Origin: Mycobacterium sp. URHB0044
GTDB lineage: Bacteria > Actinomycetota > Actinomycetes > Mycobacteriales > Mycobacteriaceae
Length of the DNA: 58,415 bases
Direction of reading: 5' to 3'
Assembly: GCF_000620625.1 (NCBI RefSeq)
Contig: NZ_JIAW01000033.1
Span: forward strand, 1 to 58,415
The notes under the pieces are model-generated. The model was not told the DNA's origin. It ran no database searches and saw only the letters and a program-made list of their open reading frames with translations. Below, piece by piece: positions 8,551 to 17,012 of this stretch. The first letter of the stretch is position 1, and each line of letters begins with the position of its first letter. The translations under genes and the position numbers were made by a program.

Positions 8551-9044
8551 GGAAGCTCCTTGCTGAACGCGACGGGATAGACCTCGCCATCGGCGGGCAA
8601 CGGTTCGGGCAGCCGCCGGTACCCGGTGGCCAGATACAACGCCTCGGCCTCGGGTTGGCGGTCGCCGGTGGTCAGGTAGATACGGCGGTAGCCGGCTGCT
8701 GCGATCGCCTTCTCCAGCTCGGTGAGCAGCGCCTTCCCGTGGCCCTGGCGGCGGTGTGCGCTGTCGGTCCAGATGCGTTTCAGTTCGGCCGTCTCGGGGT
8801 CGAATCGGCGGAAGGCGCCACCGGTGACGGGCCGCCCGTCGCGCAGGCCGATCAGCATGCCGCCCGCCGGTGGCGCGAATTCTCCGGCCGGATACTGGCG
8901 CAGCCAGGCGCCGACCGCGTCGGTGGTGCTGCCATAGCGGGTGGCGTACTCGACGGCGAGCTCGGCTAGCAGCGGCTCGGCCAGAGGATCGTCCTGGCCG
9001 ACCGCCACGAAGCGCAGGCGGTTCACGGCTGGCACGGACATCAC
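8547..9044 (-). CDS. GNAT-family N-acetyltransferase
   Basis: 165 residues. The acetyl-CoA binding motif A is visible as RIWTDSAHRRQGHGKALLTELE (Q/R-x-x-G-x-G/A), with YLTTGDRQPEAEALYLATGYRRL as motif B. Acceptor substrate unknown; small-molecule or peptide acetylation is the usual role. Start is either GTG at 9044 or the adjacent ATG at 9041. It is translationally coupled to the downstream LLM oxidoreductase. Confidence 0.82.
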   Translation of the reverse strand: MMSVPAVNRLRFVAVGQDDPLAEPLLAELAVEYATRYGSTTDAVGAWLRQYPAGEFAPPAGGMLIGLRDGRPVTGGAFRRFDPETAELKRIWTDSAHRRQGHGKALLTELEKAIAAAGYRRIYLTTGDRQPEAEALYLATGYRRLPEPLPADGEVYPVAFSKELP

Positions 9045-9147
9045 CTAAGGGTCCAACGCGCGACGGTCGACCGCATTCCGGGGTGCCCCTTTCGCCTCGT
9101 GGTGATTGAAATCCCGATCCGTTTCCAAGACCACTTCTCAGTAAAAG

Positions 9148-9161
9148 TTGACACGTGTAAA
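9148..9161. promoter_or_regulatory. Palindromic operator in front of SDR gene
   Basis: TTGACACGTGTAAA is a 14-bp imperfect palindrome (12 of 14 positions symmetric) with a perfect ACACGTGT core, ending 10 bp before the SDR start. TTGACA also resembles a -35 box. The form fits a TetR-family operator. No regulator gene is adjacent, so it would act in trans. Confidence 0.5.
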
Positions 9162-9171
9162 GTTTGGCCGC

Positions 9172-10023
9172 ATGGACAACATCAGGGGTAAGACCATCGC
9201 GATCACCGGCGCCGCGCGCGGCATCGGTCTTGCCACCGCCAAGGCATTGCTGGCCCGCGGTGCACGCGTGGTCATCGGCGACCGTGACGTGGCGGTCCTC
9301 GAATCGGCGGTCGCGGGGCTGAGCTCGCTGGGCCAGGTATCGGGCTATCCGCTCGACGTCACGAACAAGGAGTCGTTCGCGACGTTCGTCGACAAGGCGC
9401 GCAGCGACGGTGCCGGTCACCTCGACGTGCTGATCAACAACGCGGGCGTGATGCCCGTCGGCGCATTCCTCGAGCAGTCCGAGCAGGCCATCCGGTCGGC
9501 CATCGAGGTGAACCTGTACGGCGTGCTGACCGGCTGTCAGCTGGCGCTGCCGGACATGGTGAAACGGCGCAGCGGCCACATCATCAATGTCGCGTCGATG
9601 GCCGGCATGGTCGCCGTGCCGGGACAGGTGGTCTACGCAGGCACGAAGTTCGCGGTGGTTGGTCTCTCGACCGCGCTGGCCGACGAGTTCGCCCCGCAGG
9701 GCGTGGAGGTGACGGTGATCCTGCCGACGTTCACCAACACCGAACTGATCGCGGGCACCAAGGCGACGGGCGCTAACAAGCCGGTGCAGCCGGAGGACAT
9801 CGCCGCCGCCATCGTCAAGGCGCTGGACAAGCCGAAAACCCATGTGTCCGTACCGGGTCCGCTTCGGTTCATCGGCGCGGCCACCTCGATGCTCGGTCCG
9901 CGCGGGCGGCGCTGGCTGTCCAAGCAGATGGGCAACGACAGGGTCTTCCTCGACTTCGACACTCGCGCGCGAGCGGATTACGAGAACCGGGCGCAGCACG
10001 CGACCGGTGTCGTGGAGGACTAG
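9172..10023 (+). CDS. Short-chain dehydrogenase/reductase
   Basis: 283 residues from ATG at 9172 (an upstream in-frame TTG at 9148 lies inside the palindrome and is rejected). Rossmann motif TGAARGIG at about 12-19, NNAG further on, and the catalytic Ser/Tyr/Lys set with VVYAGTKFAV. NAD(P)-dependent oxidoreductase; alcohol or keto substrate unknown. The long C-terminal helix-rich tail resembles mycobacterial lipid or steroid SDRs. It overlaps the vapC stop by 4 bp in a convergent arrangement. Confidence 0.88.
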   Translation: MDNIRGKTIAITGAARGIGLATAKALLARGARVVIGDRDVAVLESAVAGLSSLGQVSGYPLDVTNKESFATFVDKARSDGAGHLDVLINNAGVMPVGAFLEQSEQAIRSAIEVNLYGVLTGCQLALPDMVKRRSGHIINVASMAGMVAVPGQVVYAGTKFAVVGLSTALADEFAPQGVEVTVILPTFTNTELIAGTKATGANKPVQPEDIAAAIVKALDKPKTHVSVPGPLRFIGAATSMLGPRGRRWLSKQMGNDRVFLDFDTRARADYENRAQHATGVVED

Positions 10024-10427
10024 GTCAAGCCGGGAGATGCCGCCGCCAGGCCGATCTCGCGGCATGCGTCCAACAAGCGGTGGTCATAGGTGACGAACGC
10101 TGACAGTTCCCGTTCCATCTGAGCTGCGGCAGCGAGGTGTATCGCGTCGAGAGACCGTAGGCTCGGAGGGCCGATCGTTTCGGCCAGAGCGATCACCGGT
10201 TCAGTGAGCGGAAGAATGTCCAGCCCATCGAGCAGATAACGAGCCCGCTCCGATTGCCCTGGGTCCCCGTATCGCGCAACCACTCTCATCAACTCAACCC
10301 GACCGAGCGCGCTCGTCGCCGCATACTCGCCCTGCTCACTCTGCACAGCTAGCCACGCCTGAAGGTCGGGCGTCTCCGCCTCGGCAATGAGCAGCTTCGT
10401 CAGGGCCGAGGTGTCCATGTAGATCAC
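10020..10427 (-). CDS. VapC-type PIN-domain toxin
   Basis: 135 residues. The acidic PIN quartet is visible: Asp in MIYMDTSAL, Glu in GRVELMR, Asp in LDAIHLA and Asp in YDHRLL. PIN toxins are Mg-dependent RNases that cleave tRNA or rRNA. The start overlaps the antitoxin stop by 4 nt (ATGA), the usual vapBC coupling. It could be called VapC by family; no specific paralogue number can be assigned. Confidence 0.88.
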   Translation of the reverse strand: MIYMDTSALTKLLIAEAETPDLQAWLAVQSEQGEYAATSALGRVELMRVVARYGDPGQSERARYLLDGLDILPLTEPVIALAETIGPPSLRSLDAIHLAAAAQMERELSAFVTYDHRLLDACREIGLAAASPGLT

Positions 10428-10702
10428 TGCTCGTTGCGCATCTCGTTGAGGACGTCCGACAGATTCCTCTTGCGATCTCGCGCGGGTGCGGCGGCGGTCT
10501 CGAAAAGGTTCCGTGGACGACGAGCCGGCACGAGGGCACCGGCGTCGATCAAGGCTTCACGGGAACGGGCGGCAGCCTGCACGGGGACGAGCCGGGCAAC
10601 CAGCCGCCCGTTGTTCGTGACGCCGAGCTCCTCGCCGGCTTCAACCCGAGCGAGATATCGCGATGCGTGCTGCCGCAGTTCTCGGACTCCGATCACGTCC
10701 AT
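10424..10702 (-). CDS. Phd/YefM-type antitoxin partner of the PIN toxin
   Basis: 92 residues. N-terminal Phd/YefM DNA-binding fold (VIGVRELRQHASRYLARVEAGEEL, then VTNNGRLVARLVPV) and a basic, disordered C-terminus (RDRKRNLSDVLNEMRNEQ) that should neutralise the PIN toxin. ATG at 10702. No ribosome site is visible, and TACTCT sits 6 nt upstream on the minus strand, so the transcript is probably leaderless. Expected to repress its own operon through the adjacent inverted repeat. Confidence 0.85.
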   Translation of the reverse strand: MDVIGVRELRQHASRYLARVEAGEELGVTNNGRLVARLVPVQAAARSREALIDAGALVPARRPRNLFETAAAPARDRKRNLSDVLNEMRNEQ

Positions 10703-10711
10703 ACCGTCAGA

Positions 10712-10730
10712 GTAGCACTTACTGTGCTAC
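10712..10730. promoter_or_regulatory. Inverted-repeat operator of the toxin-antitoxin operon
   Basis: GTAGCACTTACTGTGCTAC is a perfect 7-5-7 inverted repeat whose edge is 9 bp upstream of the antitoxin ATG. It covers the region where the promoter must lie and also contains the stop codon (10727-10729) of the upstream LuxR-type gene. Antitoxin binding here would autoregulate the pair. A T-tract is absent, so a terminator is less likely. Confidence 0.6.
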
Positions 10731-13375
10731 GGCCCCCCGGCACCGCCTGCGCGCATGATGGCCGCGAGGTCGGCGCGCGAGGTGGCGCCCACCCGCTGGC
10801 ACGCCCGCAGCACGTGACCCTCCACGGTCCGCACCGACGTGAACAGCTGATCGGCGATCTCCTTGTTGGACAGGCCCGCTGCCACCAGCTCGGCGACCTC
10901 GCGCTGCCGTCCGGTCAGCGGGGTCGGCGACGCCGGGCTGCGCGTGGCCGGCGTGCAGAGACCGCCGCAATCGGCGGCCAACTGAGCGGACAGCGATGCG
11001 GCGAACAACCCGCGGCTGCGTGACTGCGAACCCGTGAACGCGACGGCGGCCTGCGCCGCGGCGTCCGCGGCCGTGCACCGGTCGCCGATGGCCTGGTAGG
11101 CCTCCGACGCCGCCAACAACCCATTGCCGTCGCGGGTCAGCAGCGACTCGGCATGCGCCGCAACGGTATCCGCCAATGGAAGGGACAGTTCACCCGCCAG
11201 CTCACGGGCGCGGGCGGCCACGCCGGGGAGTTCGTCGGCCACGCCCCACTGCACCGCCGCCTGCAGGCAGGACAGCTCGTGGGTGGGTTGTCCCCTGTCG
11301 CGGGCGACCGACGCCTCGGCGAGCACCGTTTCGATGGCGCGGGTCAACGACCCGGCGGCCGCCAGCGTCCACCCGGTCGCCGTGACCAGTCCGGTCTGCA
11401 TGAACAGAAAGTCCGGTTTCACTGACGCCCGCGCCTCTTCCAGAGCTGCCGCGGCGGCGTCCGCCTCCCCCAGCTTGGCGTGCGTCTCGGCCAGCGCGAA
11501 CATGCAGGCGGGACGCAAACCCGTTGTGATGCCGTGATTCTCGACGCGGGCCAGCGCCTCGTGCAGCAGCTTCTCGGCGGCACGCAGATCGCCGCGCATC
11601 AGTTCTGCATTGCCCATCAGGAAGACCAGATTGGCGTACGCCAGACCCGGCATGTCGCTCGCCATCCCGAACAGGTGCGTGGCCACCTGGTGGCACTCTT
11701 CGATGCGGCCGGTCAACCTGCACGCCCTGGCATACACGCCGCCGAACCAGAACCGCATGTGCGACGTCTCGAAGGAGTTGGTCGCCCGCTCGAGCGCGGC
11801 GCCGGCCACGGGCGTGATGGCGTCGGCATGTCCGAGCGCGCCCGATGCCATCGTCAGCGCGACCGACGCCATCATGGCGTTGATGTCGGCCAGCGACCCC
11901 GATTCGAGTGCCGCACTTGCCTTCTTCTCGGCATCGGCGCTTCGGGCGAACACCGCGTCGACGCACGCCTCGACGGCTAGCCGAGCCGCCTGCTGGGCGT
12001 CGTCCTCCGGCCCGTCGGCGAGCTCGGCAAGGACGGCGGCCGCCTCGGCGGGACGACCGAGCATCCAGATCAGGTTGGCGGCGCGCAGCGTCGCCCAGCG
12101 GTGCCGGTCGGCGCCCGGCCGGGCGGCGAGGTTGCGCAGGAATTCCTCGGCCACCTCACCGCGTCCGGCCGCGACGCGGTTCACGGCCTGAAGTTCGATC
12201 GCCGCGCCCATGCCGGATGCCGCGGCCGCCGTGGCCAGCCGCTCCGCGAGGTCGAGGTCCAACAGCTTCATGGTGTGACGGGCGGCGTCCAGGTACAGGT
12301 CCGGGTCGGGCGGCAGGTCGGATTCCAGCGTCAGCAGCGCGCGGCGCACCGTGGTCCGGGGATCGCCGTCGCCTTGCACGGACAGCCGCCGGGCCAGCTC
12401 GCCGCGCACCTTGGACAGGTACATCTCGCCGACCGTCGCGCGGCGAAGTTCGCCGTAGAGCGGATGCGCCAGTCGGGCCATCAACGTGTCCGCGGTGCGC
12501 TCGACGGTCACCAGGCGCAGCTGTTCCGCGGTGGCCAGGTGCTCACGGCCAACCAATTCCGCCAGCAGGTTCACGTCGATCGGCTCGTATTGCGACAGGG
12601 TGTCCACGACGAGCGCCACCTCGGGTGCCAACCGATCCAGCTGGTTGCCCACCAAGTCGCTCATGCTCTGCGTGACCGCGACGTCGCCGTCCCAGATCCA
12701 CACCCCGGCCATCTCACGGATCCGGCCCGCGGTCACCTGATCCTTGACGAGCCGCTGCAGGAACAGGGCGTTGCCACCGGTGAGCCGCCAGAACCGTTGC
12801 GCACTGCGCGCGTCCACCGGTCCACCCAGGGTGGCCTCGACCATGGTGCGCGTCGAGTCGGCCGACAGCGGCTCCAAGTCGAGGCGGGCAAGCAGGCCGT
12901 CCTTCCACAACGCCCGCACCGCGTCGGGCTCGGGAGCTCCCGTGCGGACGGTCACGACGAGGCGGGCCTCCCGCGTCTGCGCGAGCTGATGCACGACGTG
13001 CGCGGAGAACCCGTCGAGCAGGTGCGCGTCGTCGACGCCGAGGACGAACCGCCCGCCACGGTGCTGCCCGAGCAGTGAATCGATCACCCGCCGCACGCTC
13101 GGCACGGGGTTGCCGTCGTCGGCGAGGGCCTCGTCGGCCAGGGTCGCGGTGAAGGCGCCCAACGGAATCGGACGCGCCGACGCCGTTCCGACCACCCAGT
13201 TCGTGCGCATGCCGGAGGAGGCGACCTGCCCGAGCAGCTCGCGGGCAAGCCGCGTCTTGCCCACGCCGGCCGCACCGGCGATCACCACCCCTGCGAAGTT
13301 GCCGACCCCGCTCAGCGCCCGGCGCAGGGTCACGAGTTCGCTGTCCCGCCCGGTCAGCGCATCACCGCTGATCAC
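10727..13375 (-). CDS. Large LuxR-family (LAL-type) transcriptional regulator with ATPase domain
   Basis: 882 residues. The N-terminal AAA/STAND ATPase has Walker A GAAGVGKTR at about 34-42 and Walker B FVLGVDDAH. A long alpha-helical, TPR-like middle follows. The C-terminal LuxR helix-turn-helix is LTGRQREVAELVAAGLSNKEIA with TVEGHV. Length and layout match the mycobacterial MalT-like regulators, but the adenylate cyclase domain seen in some paralogues (such as Rv0386) is absent. GTG start at 13375. Signal and targets unknown. It shares its stop with the vapBC operator. Confidence 0.85.
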   Translation of the reverse strand: MISGDALTGRDSELVTLRRALSGVGNFAGVVIAGAAGVGKTRLARELLGQVASSGMRTNWVVGTASARPIPLGAFTATLADEALADDGNPVPSVRRVIDSLLGQHRGGRFVLGVDDAHLLDGFSAHVVHQLAQTREARLVVTVRTGAPEPDAVRALWKDGLLARLDLEPLSADSTRTMVEATLGGPVDARSAQRFWRLTGGNALFLQRLVKDQVTAGRIREMAGVWIWDGDVAVTQSMSDLVGNQLDRLAPEVALVVDTLSQYEPIDVNLLAELVGREHLATAEQLRLVTVERTADTLMARLAHPLYGELRRATVGEMYLSKVRGELARRLSVQGDGDPRTTVRRALLTLESDLPPDPDLYLDAARHTMKLLDLDLAERLATAAAASGMGAAIELQAVNRVAAGRGEVAEEFLRNLAARPGADRHRWATLRAANLIWMLGRPAEAAAVLAELADGPEDDAQQAARLAVEACVDAVFARSADAEKKASAALESGSLADINAMMASVALTMASGALGHADAITPVAGAALERATNSFETSHMRFWFGGVYARACRLTGRIEECHQVATHLFGMASDMPGLAYANLVFLMGNAELMRGDLRAAEKLLHEALARVENHGITTGLRPACMFALAETHAKLGEADAAAAALEEARASVKPDFLFMQTGLVTATGWTLAAAGSLTRAIETVLAEASVARDRGQPTHELSCLQAAVQWGVADELPGVAARARELAGELSLPLADTVAAHAESLLTRDGNGLLAASEAYQAIGDRCTAADAAAQAAVAFTGSQSRSRGLFAASLSAQLAADCGGLCTPATRSPASPTPLTGRQREVAELVAAGLSNKEIADQLFTSVRTVEGHVLRACQRVGATSRADLAAIMRAGGAGGP

Positions 13376-13393
13376 GGGCCGACTATAACGTGG

Positions 13394-13789
13394 TCAGCCC
13401 ACTGCGGGCGGGGGATCGCCGAGCCGGTGTCCCTCGATCTCGTCGAGGCTGGCGAACAGCTCCTCGACCGTGAACCGGTAATCGACCCCGTCGTCCTGAC
13501 CAGAGCCCACCAGGATCACGTGGGGTTCCTCCGGATCGCTGAGCCAGATCCGGGTGACCGGTTCCACCGACTCGTCGTCCACCTCCACCCCTGACGGCGG
13601 ATAGAACCAGGTGATGAAACTTTCGCTGGAGAACTCGCGATCGAATTCCCAACCGCGAGGGACGATCTCGTTGGCGATGCGGGCCACGCCCTCGACGTCG
13701 GCATGCACCTCGGCGGGCAGCCACCGGTCGTTGCGCGCGACCTGGCGCTTCTTGCGCCGCGCCTTCTTGGCCGCACTCGACCGGGACAT
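13394..13789 (-). CDS. Conserved hypothetical protein
   Basis: 131 residues. A very basic N-terminus (AAKKARRKKRQ) could bind nucleic acid or be disordered. It is followed by an acidic alpha/beta region with aromatic residues (ESFITWFYPPSG; TRIWLSDPEEPHV). No signal peptide or membrane segment. Its start lies 2 bp after the metZ stop, so it is the next gene of the purT-like/metZ operon. I do not recognise a characterised family. Confidence 0.65.
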   Translation of the reverse strand: MSRSSAAKKARRKKRQVARNDRWLPAEVHADVEGVARIANEIVPRGWEFDREFSSESFITWFYPPSGVEVDDESVEPVTRIWLSDPEEPHVILVGSGQDDGVDYRFTVEELFASLDEIEGHRLGDPPPAVG

Positions 13790-13791
13790 GG

Positions 13792-15015
13792 CTAGCCGAG
13801 CGCCTGGTCGAGATCGGTGATCAGGTCCTCGGTGCCCTCGAGACCCACCGACACGCGCACCACACCGTCACCGAGCCCGATCGCCGCCCGGCCCTCCGGC
13901 CCCATCGCGCGGTGCGTGGTGGTGGCGGGGTGCGTGATGAGGGACTTCGCGTCGCCGAGGTTGTTGGAGATGTCGATCAGCCGCAATTTGTCGAGCACCT
14001 CGAACGCCCGCTGCTTGGTGCCGCCTGCCAACTCGAACGTGACGACGGTGCCGCCGCCCCGCATCTGACGCTTGGCCAGGTCGTACTGCGGATGCGATTC
14101 CAGGAACGGATACTTCACCCACGATACCGACGGATGGCCCTCCAGGAACTCGGCGACGCGGTGCGCCGAGGCGTTGGAGTAGTCGACCCGGACGGCAAGC
14201 GTCTCAAGGCCTTTGAGCAACGTCCAGGCGTTGAATGCACTGATCGCCGGCCCGGTGTGGCGCATCAGCTTCTGCACCGGCCCGTCGATGTACTCCTTGT
14301 CGCCGAGGATCGCCCCGCCGAGCACGCGGCCCTGCCCGTCGATGTGCTTGGTCCCCGAGTAGACGACCACGTCAGCCCCCAGCGGCATGCCCTGCTGCAG
14401 CAGCGGGGTGGCGAAGACGTTGTCCAGCACCACCTTTGCGCCGGCGGCGTGCGCGAGGTCGCAGACCGCGGCGATGTCGACCAGCGACTGCATCGGGTTG
14501 GACGGCGTCTCGAAGAACACCGCCGTCGTCGGCACCGACAGTGCCTCTTCCCACTGGGCGAGGTCCTCACCGTCGACGAACACGGTCTCCACACCCCACC
14601 GGGGCAGGATCTCGTTGCACACCACGAAGCACGAACCGAACAGGCTGCGCGCCGCGACCAGCCGGTCGCCCGCACCGAGCAACGCGCCGAGCGACGTGAA
14701 CACGGCGGCCATGCCGGTCGCCGTCGCGAACGCCGCGGGCGCGCCCTCCATCAGCCGCAGCCGCTCCTCGAACATCGAGATGGTGGGGTTGCCGTAGCGC
14801 GAGTAGACGTAGCGGTCGATCTCGCCGGTGAAGGCCTTCTCCGCGTCGGCGGCCGTCTCGTAGACGTATCCCGACGTGAGGTACATCGCCTCTGCGGTCT
14901 CCTCGAAACCGGACCGCAGCAGGCCGCCCCTCACCCCTATCGTGGCCTGGCTGACGCCCTCGGGCAGTTCGGCGGGAATCCGGACCGACGGCACCGGCTG
15001 ATCGGGCCCGGTCAT
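13792..15015 (-). CDS. metZ: O-succinylhomoserine sulfhydrylase
   Basis: 407 residues, PLP-dependent Cys/Met metabolism (fold type I) enzyme. N-terminal GVSQATIGVRGG, YVYSRYGNPTISMFEERL, the PLP-lysine motif VYSGTKHIDGQGRVLGG and LITHPATTTHRAMGPEGR are very close to M. tuberculosis MetZ (Rv0391) as remembered. It condenses O-succinylhomoserine with sulfide to homocysteine. ATG at 15015 overlaps the rhodanese stop (ATGA). A longer open frame exists upstream but lies over the rhodanese gene. Confidence 0.95.
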   Translation of the reverse strand: MTGPDQPVPSVRIPAELPEGVSQATIGVRGGLLRSGFEETAEAMYLTSGYVYETAADAEKAFTGEIDRYVYSRYGNPTISMFEERLRLMEGAPAAFATATGMAAVFTSLGALLGAGDRLVAARSLFGSCFVVCNEILPRWGVETVFVDGEDLAQWEEALSVPTTAVFFETPSNPMQSLVDIAAVCDLAHAAGAKVVLDNVFATPLLQQGMPLGADVVVYSGTKHIDGQGRVLGGAILGDKEYIDGPVQKLMRHTGPAISAFNAWTLLKGLETLAVRVDYSNASAHRVAEFLEGHPSVSWVKYPFLESHPQYDLAKRQMRGGGTVVTFELAGGTKQRAFEVLDKLRLIDISNNLGDAKSLITHPATTTHRAMGPEGRAAIGLGDGVVRVSVGLEGTEDLITDLDQALG

Positions 15016-15428
15016 GACTGGGTCCATGGCAATCCGAGGGCTCGCCACCCCGTGGAGCCGCGATGCTTGTTCTCGTCGAGGTTGCCCTCGAAGCCGTCGA
15101 GCACGTTGTAGGAGGGCCCGATCCCCGCCTCGGTGGCGGCCTCGGCCGCACCGATCGAGCGGTTGCCGGAACGGCACAGGAAGACTACGGGCCGTTCGCC
15201 GGGCGTCACGCCCGCGGCCTTCAGCTCGTCGACGAAGCCGTCGTTGTGCACGCCGTCGGTGGTGTTCCATTCGATGTACACCACGTCACGCCCGAGGCTC
15301 GAGATGTCGGGCACGCCGACGAAGCGCCATTCGGCGGACGTCCGGCAGTCCACGAGCACGGCCTCGGGATCGTCGCTCAGCAGGTCCCAGGCCTGCTGCG
15401 GCGTTATGTCTCCCGCGTAACTGCTCAC
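15012..15428 (-). CDS. Rhodanese-like sulfurtransferase (Rv0390-like)
   Basis: 138 residues, single rhodanese domain. The active-site loop is VFLCRSGNRSIGA with the persulfide Cys, and the domain opens with TPQQAWDLLSDDPEAVLVDCRT. It probably carries sulfane sulfur; its place directly upstream of metZ, with a 4-nt overlap, suggests sulfide delivery for homocysteine synthesis. GTG at 15428 was chosen because it starts the domain and gives the length of Rv0390; the extra upstream codons look non-coding. Confidence 0.88.
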   Translation of the reverse strand: MSSYAGDITPQQAWDLLSDDPEAVLVDCRTSAEWRFVGVPDISSLGRDVVYIEWNTTDGVHNDGFVDELKAAGVTPGERPVVFLCRSGNRSIGAAEAATEAGIGPSYNVLDGFEGNLDENKHRGSTGWRALGLPWTQS

Positions 15429-15459
15429 GCCCGCGAGTCTTCCACACCAATCTGGACGG

Positions 15460-15894
15460 TCACGAGCACACCTTCCAGGTTCCGTCCTCACGCACGACGG
15501 TCAATTCGGACCCGAACGGACGGTCGGCCGTCTTGTCGAAGTGGTACGTCACGTTGACGATGGCACGGTCACCGTCGATCCGCACGTCCCGGACGCCGTC
15601 GACGTAGCGTTCACCGTCCTTGGCAACCGAATCCCGTTGGCGGGCAAGGAACTCCGCTTCACTGCCCTGCTTGGCGCGGCAGGTGTAGTCCCGGAAGTCC
15701 GCGTAGCTCTGGCGTTGCAGCGCGTCGTTCTGGCCGACGACCGCCCGGCTCACGTCCTGGTCCGGGCCGGCGTCGCCATCGGAGCGGTTGAACACCACGA
15801 TTCCGATCACGACGAGCACGATGATCACCAGCGCACCCAGAAACGGCGCCATCGTGGGCCGGTCGGGCGGGTACTCGGGGACCGGTTCGGTCAC
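15460..15894 (-). CDS. Membrane-anchored NTF2-like (DUF4878-type) protein
   Basis: 144 residues. A short cytosolic Pro-rich N-terminus, one TM helix at about 17-35 (PFLGALVIIVLVVIGIVVF), then an extracytoplasmic domain of the Rv0361/DUF4878 kind ending ELTVVREDGTWKVCS. Two Cys (YTCRAK and KVCS) are placed as in two other genes of this window and could form a disulfide. Function unknown. It is inserted between the purT-like gene and rhodanese; GTG at 15894 overlaps the purT-like stop (GTGA). Confidence 0.7.
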   Translation of the reverse strand: MTEPVPEYPPDRPTMAPFLGALVIIVLVVIGIVVFNRSDGDAGPDQDVSRAVVGQNDALQRQSYADFRDYTCRAKQGSEAEFLARQRDSVAKDGERYVDGVRDVRIDGDRAIVNVTYHFDKTADRPFGSELTVVREDGTWKVCS

Positions 15895-16988
15895 GACCCG
15901 GACTTGCGCAGGGCGGCCGACACCTGATGGGCGCGGTCACGCGCGCGGACTACGTCGGGCGCGGTGGCCAATGCAACGGACCCCTCAGCGAGCAGGCGCA
16001 CGTCGCTCTCGGGTACGGCGAGCGCGTCGGCCAGCACACCGGCGCCCGCCTCGCCGTGCACGACTTCGGCCGCGGCGGGCGAGATCATGATGGTGTCGAT
16101 CGACAACCCGAGGATCGAGCGGGCGTGCAGTTCGAACTGCGAAAGGCGCTGCGACCGCAGCGTCACCAGACCGGCGTCGTCCGGCCGTGGACGCACCGAC
16201 GTGAAGTAGACCTCGTCGCCACGGACGAGAAGTTCGACGCCGAACACGCCCCGCCCGCCGAGGGAGTTGACGATGCGCGCGGCGATCGACCGCGCCGCGT
16301 CCAGTGCGGCGGGTGACATCTGGTGCGGTTGCCACGTTTCGAGCGGTCCCCCGTCGGTCCGCCGGTGCCCGATCGGTTCGCAGAACTGCACCGTCGGCCC
16401 CGCAGTCCCGACGCTGCGGACGGTGAGCATGGTGACCTCGTCGTCGACCTCGACGACGGTCTCCGCCATCACCCGGTGCGGCGCATGGCCCGCGGCGATC
16501 GCGCGATGCCAGGCCGCCTCGACGTCATCCGGTCGGGTCAGCACGGACTGCCCGTCGGCGGCGATGCCCGACACCGGTGTGACGACCAGCGGGAAGCCCG
16601 CATGCTTGGCGACCACGTCGAGTTCGGCTTCCGAACCCGCGAACCAGAACGGCACGGTCGGCAGGCCGAGCTCGTCGGCGGCCAACCGTCGCAACCCCTC
16701 GCGATCGAGGCTGAGCCGAGCCGCGCGCGGGGTCGGAAACACCTCGACCGCGTCATGCTCGGCGGCGGCGATGAGCACCTCGGCGGTGATCTCCCCCGAC
16801 TCGGCGACCACGTACGCCGGCTTCTCCTCTGCCATCCACGATTTCAGGACGGAGACGTCGGCACCTTGATTGACGGTGTGCACGACGGCGCCCAGCCGCT
16901 CGAAGGCCAGTGCCAGATCGCGGCCCGCCTGCCCGGAGCCGGAGCTCAGCAGCATCACCACGGGTCGGCTGTCGGTCGGTTCAGTCAT
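15891..16988 (-). CDS. PurT-like ATP-grasp protein with degraded active site
   Basis: 365 residues, clearly homologous to formate-dependent GAR transformylase PurT (LDREGLRRLAADELGLP at 94-110, WQPHQMSP at 219-226, GVFGVELLVRGDEVYF at 247-262) and placed at the purT-Rv0390-metZ locus. Against E. coli PurT ligands as I recall them, E22-L23 is Q20-A21, ATP Lys155 is T137, the SSGKGQ loop is IAADGQ, Mg-ligand Glu279 is S264, and the K355/R362/R363 segment is deleted. E82, R114, E195, E203, E267 and D286 are retained. It is also shorter than PurT (392). It may be a pseudoenzyme or have a new role rather than making formyl-GAR. Confidence 0.75.
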   Translation of the reverse strand: MTEPTDSRPVVMLLSSGSGQAGRDLALAFERLGAVVHTVNQGADVSVLKSWMAEEKPAYVVAESGEITAEVLIAAAEHDAVEVFPTPRAARLSLDREGLRRLAADELGLPTVPFWFAGSEAELDVVAKHAGFPLVVTPVSGIAADGQSVLTRPDDVEAAWHRAIAAGHAPHRVMAETVVEVDDEVTMLTVRSVGTAGPTVQFCEPIGHRRTDGGPLETWQPHQMSPAALDAARSIAARIVNSLGGRGVFGVELLVRGDEVYFTSVRPRPDDAGLVTLRSQRLSQFELHARSILGLSIDTIMISPAAAEVVHGEAGAGVLADALAVPESDVRLLAEGSVALATAPDVVRARDRAHQVSAALRKSGS

Positions 16989-17012
16989 CGGTAGACCAGC
17001 CTGCCAGAGCCG

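Noticed and set aside
8551..10065. Long N-terminal extension of the LLM oxidoreductase frame
   Set aside because: Overlaps the GNAT gene and SDR on other frames; the coupled GTG start at 8550 fits the family.
10712..10730. Terminator for the LuxR-type gene
   Set aside because: The 7-bp stem is short, lacks a T-tract and is at the antitoxin promoter; operator is the better reading, though dual use is possible.
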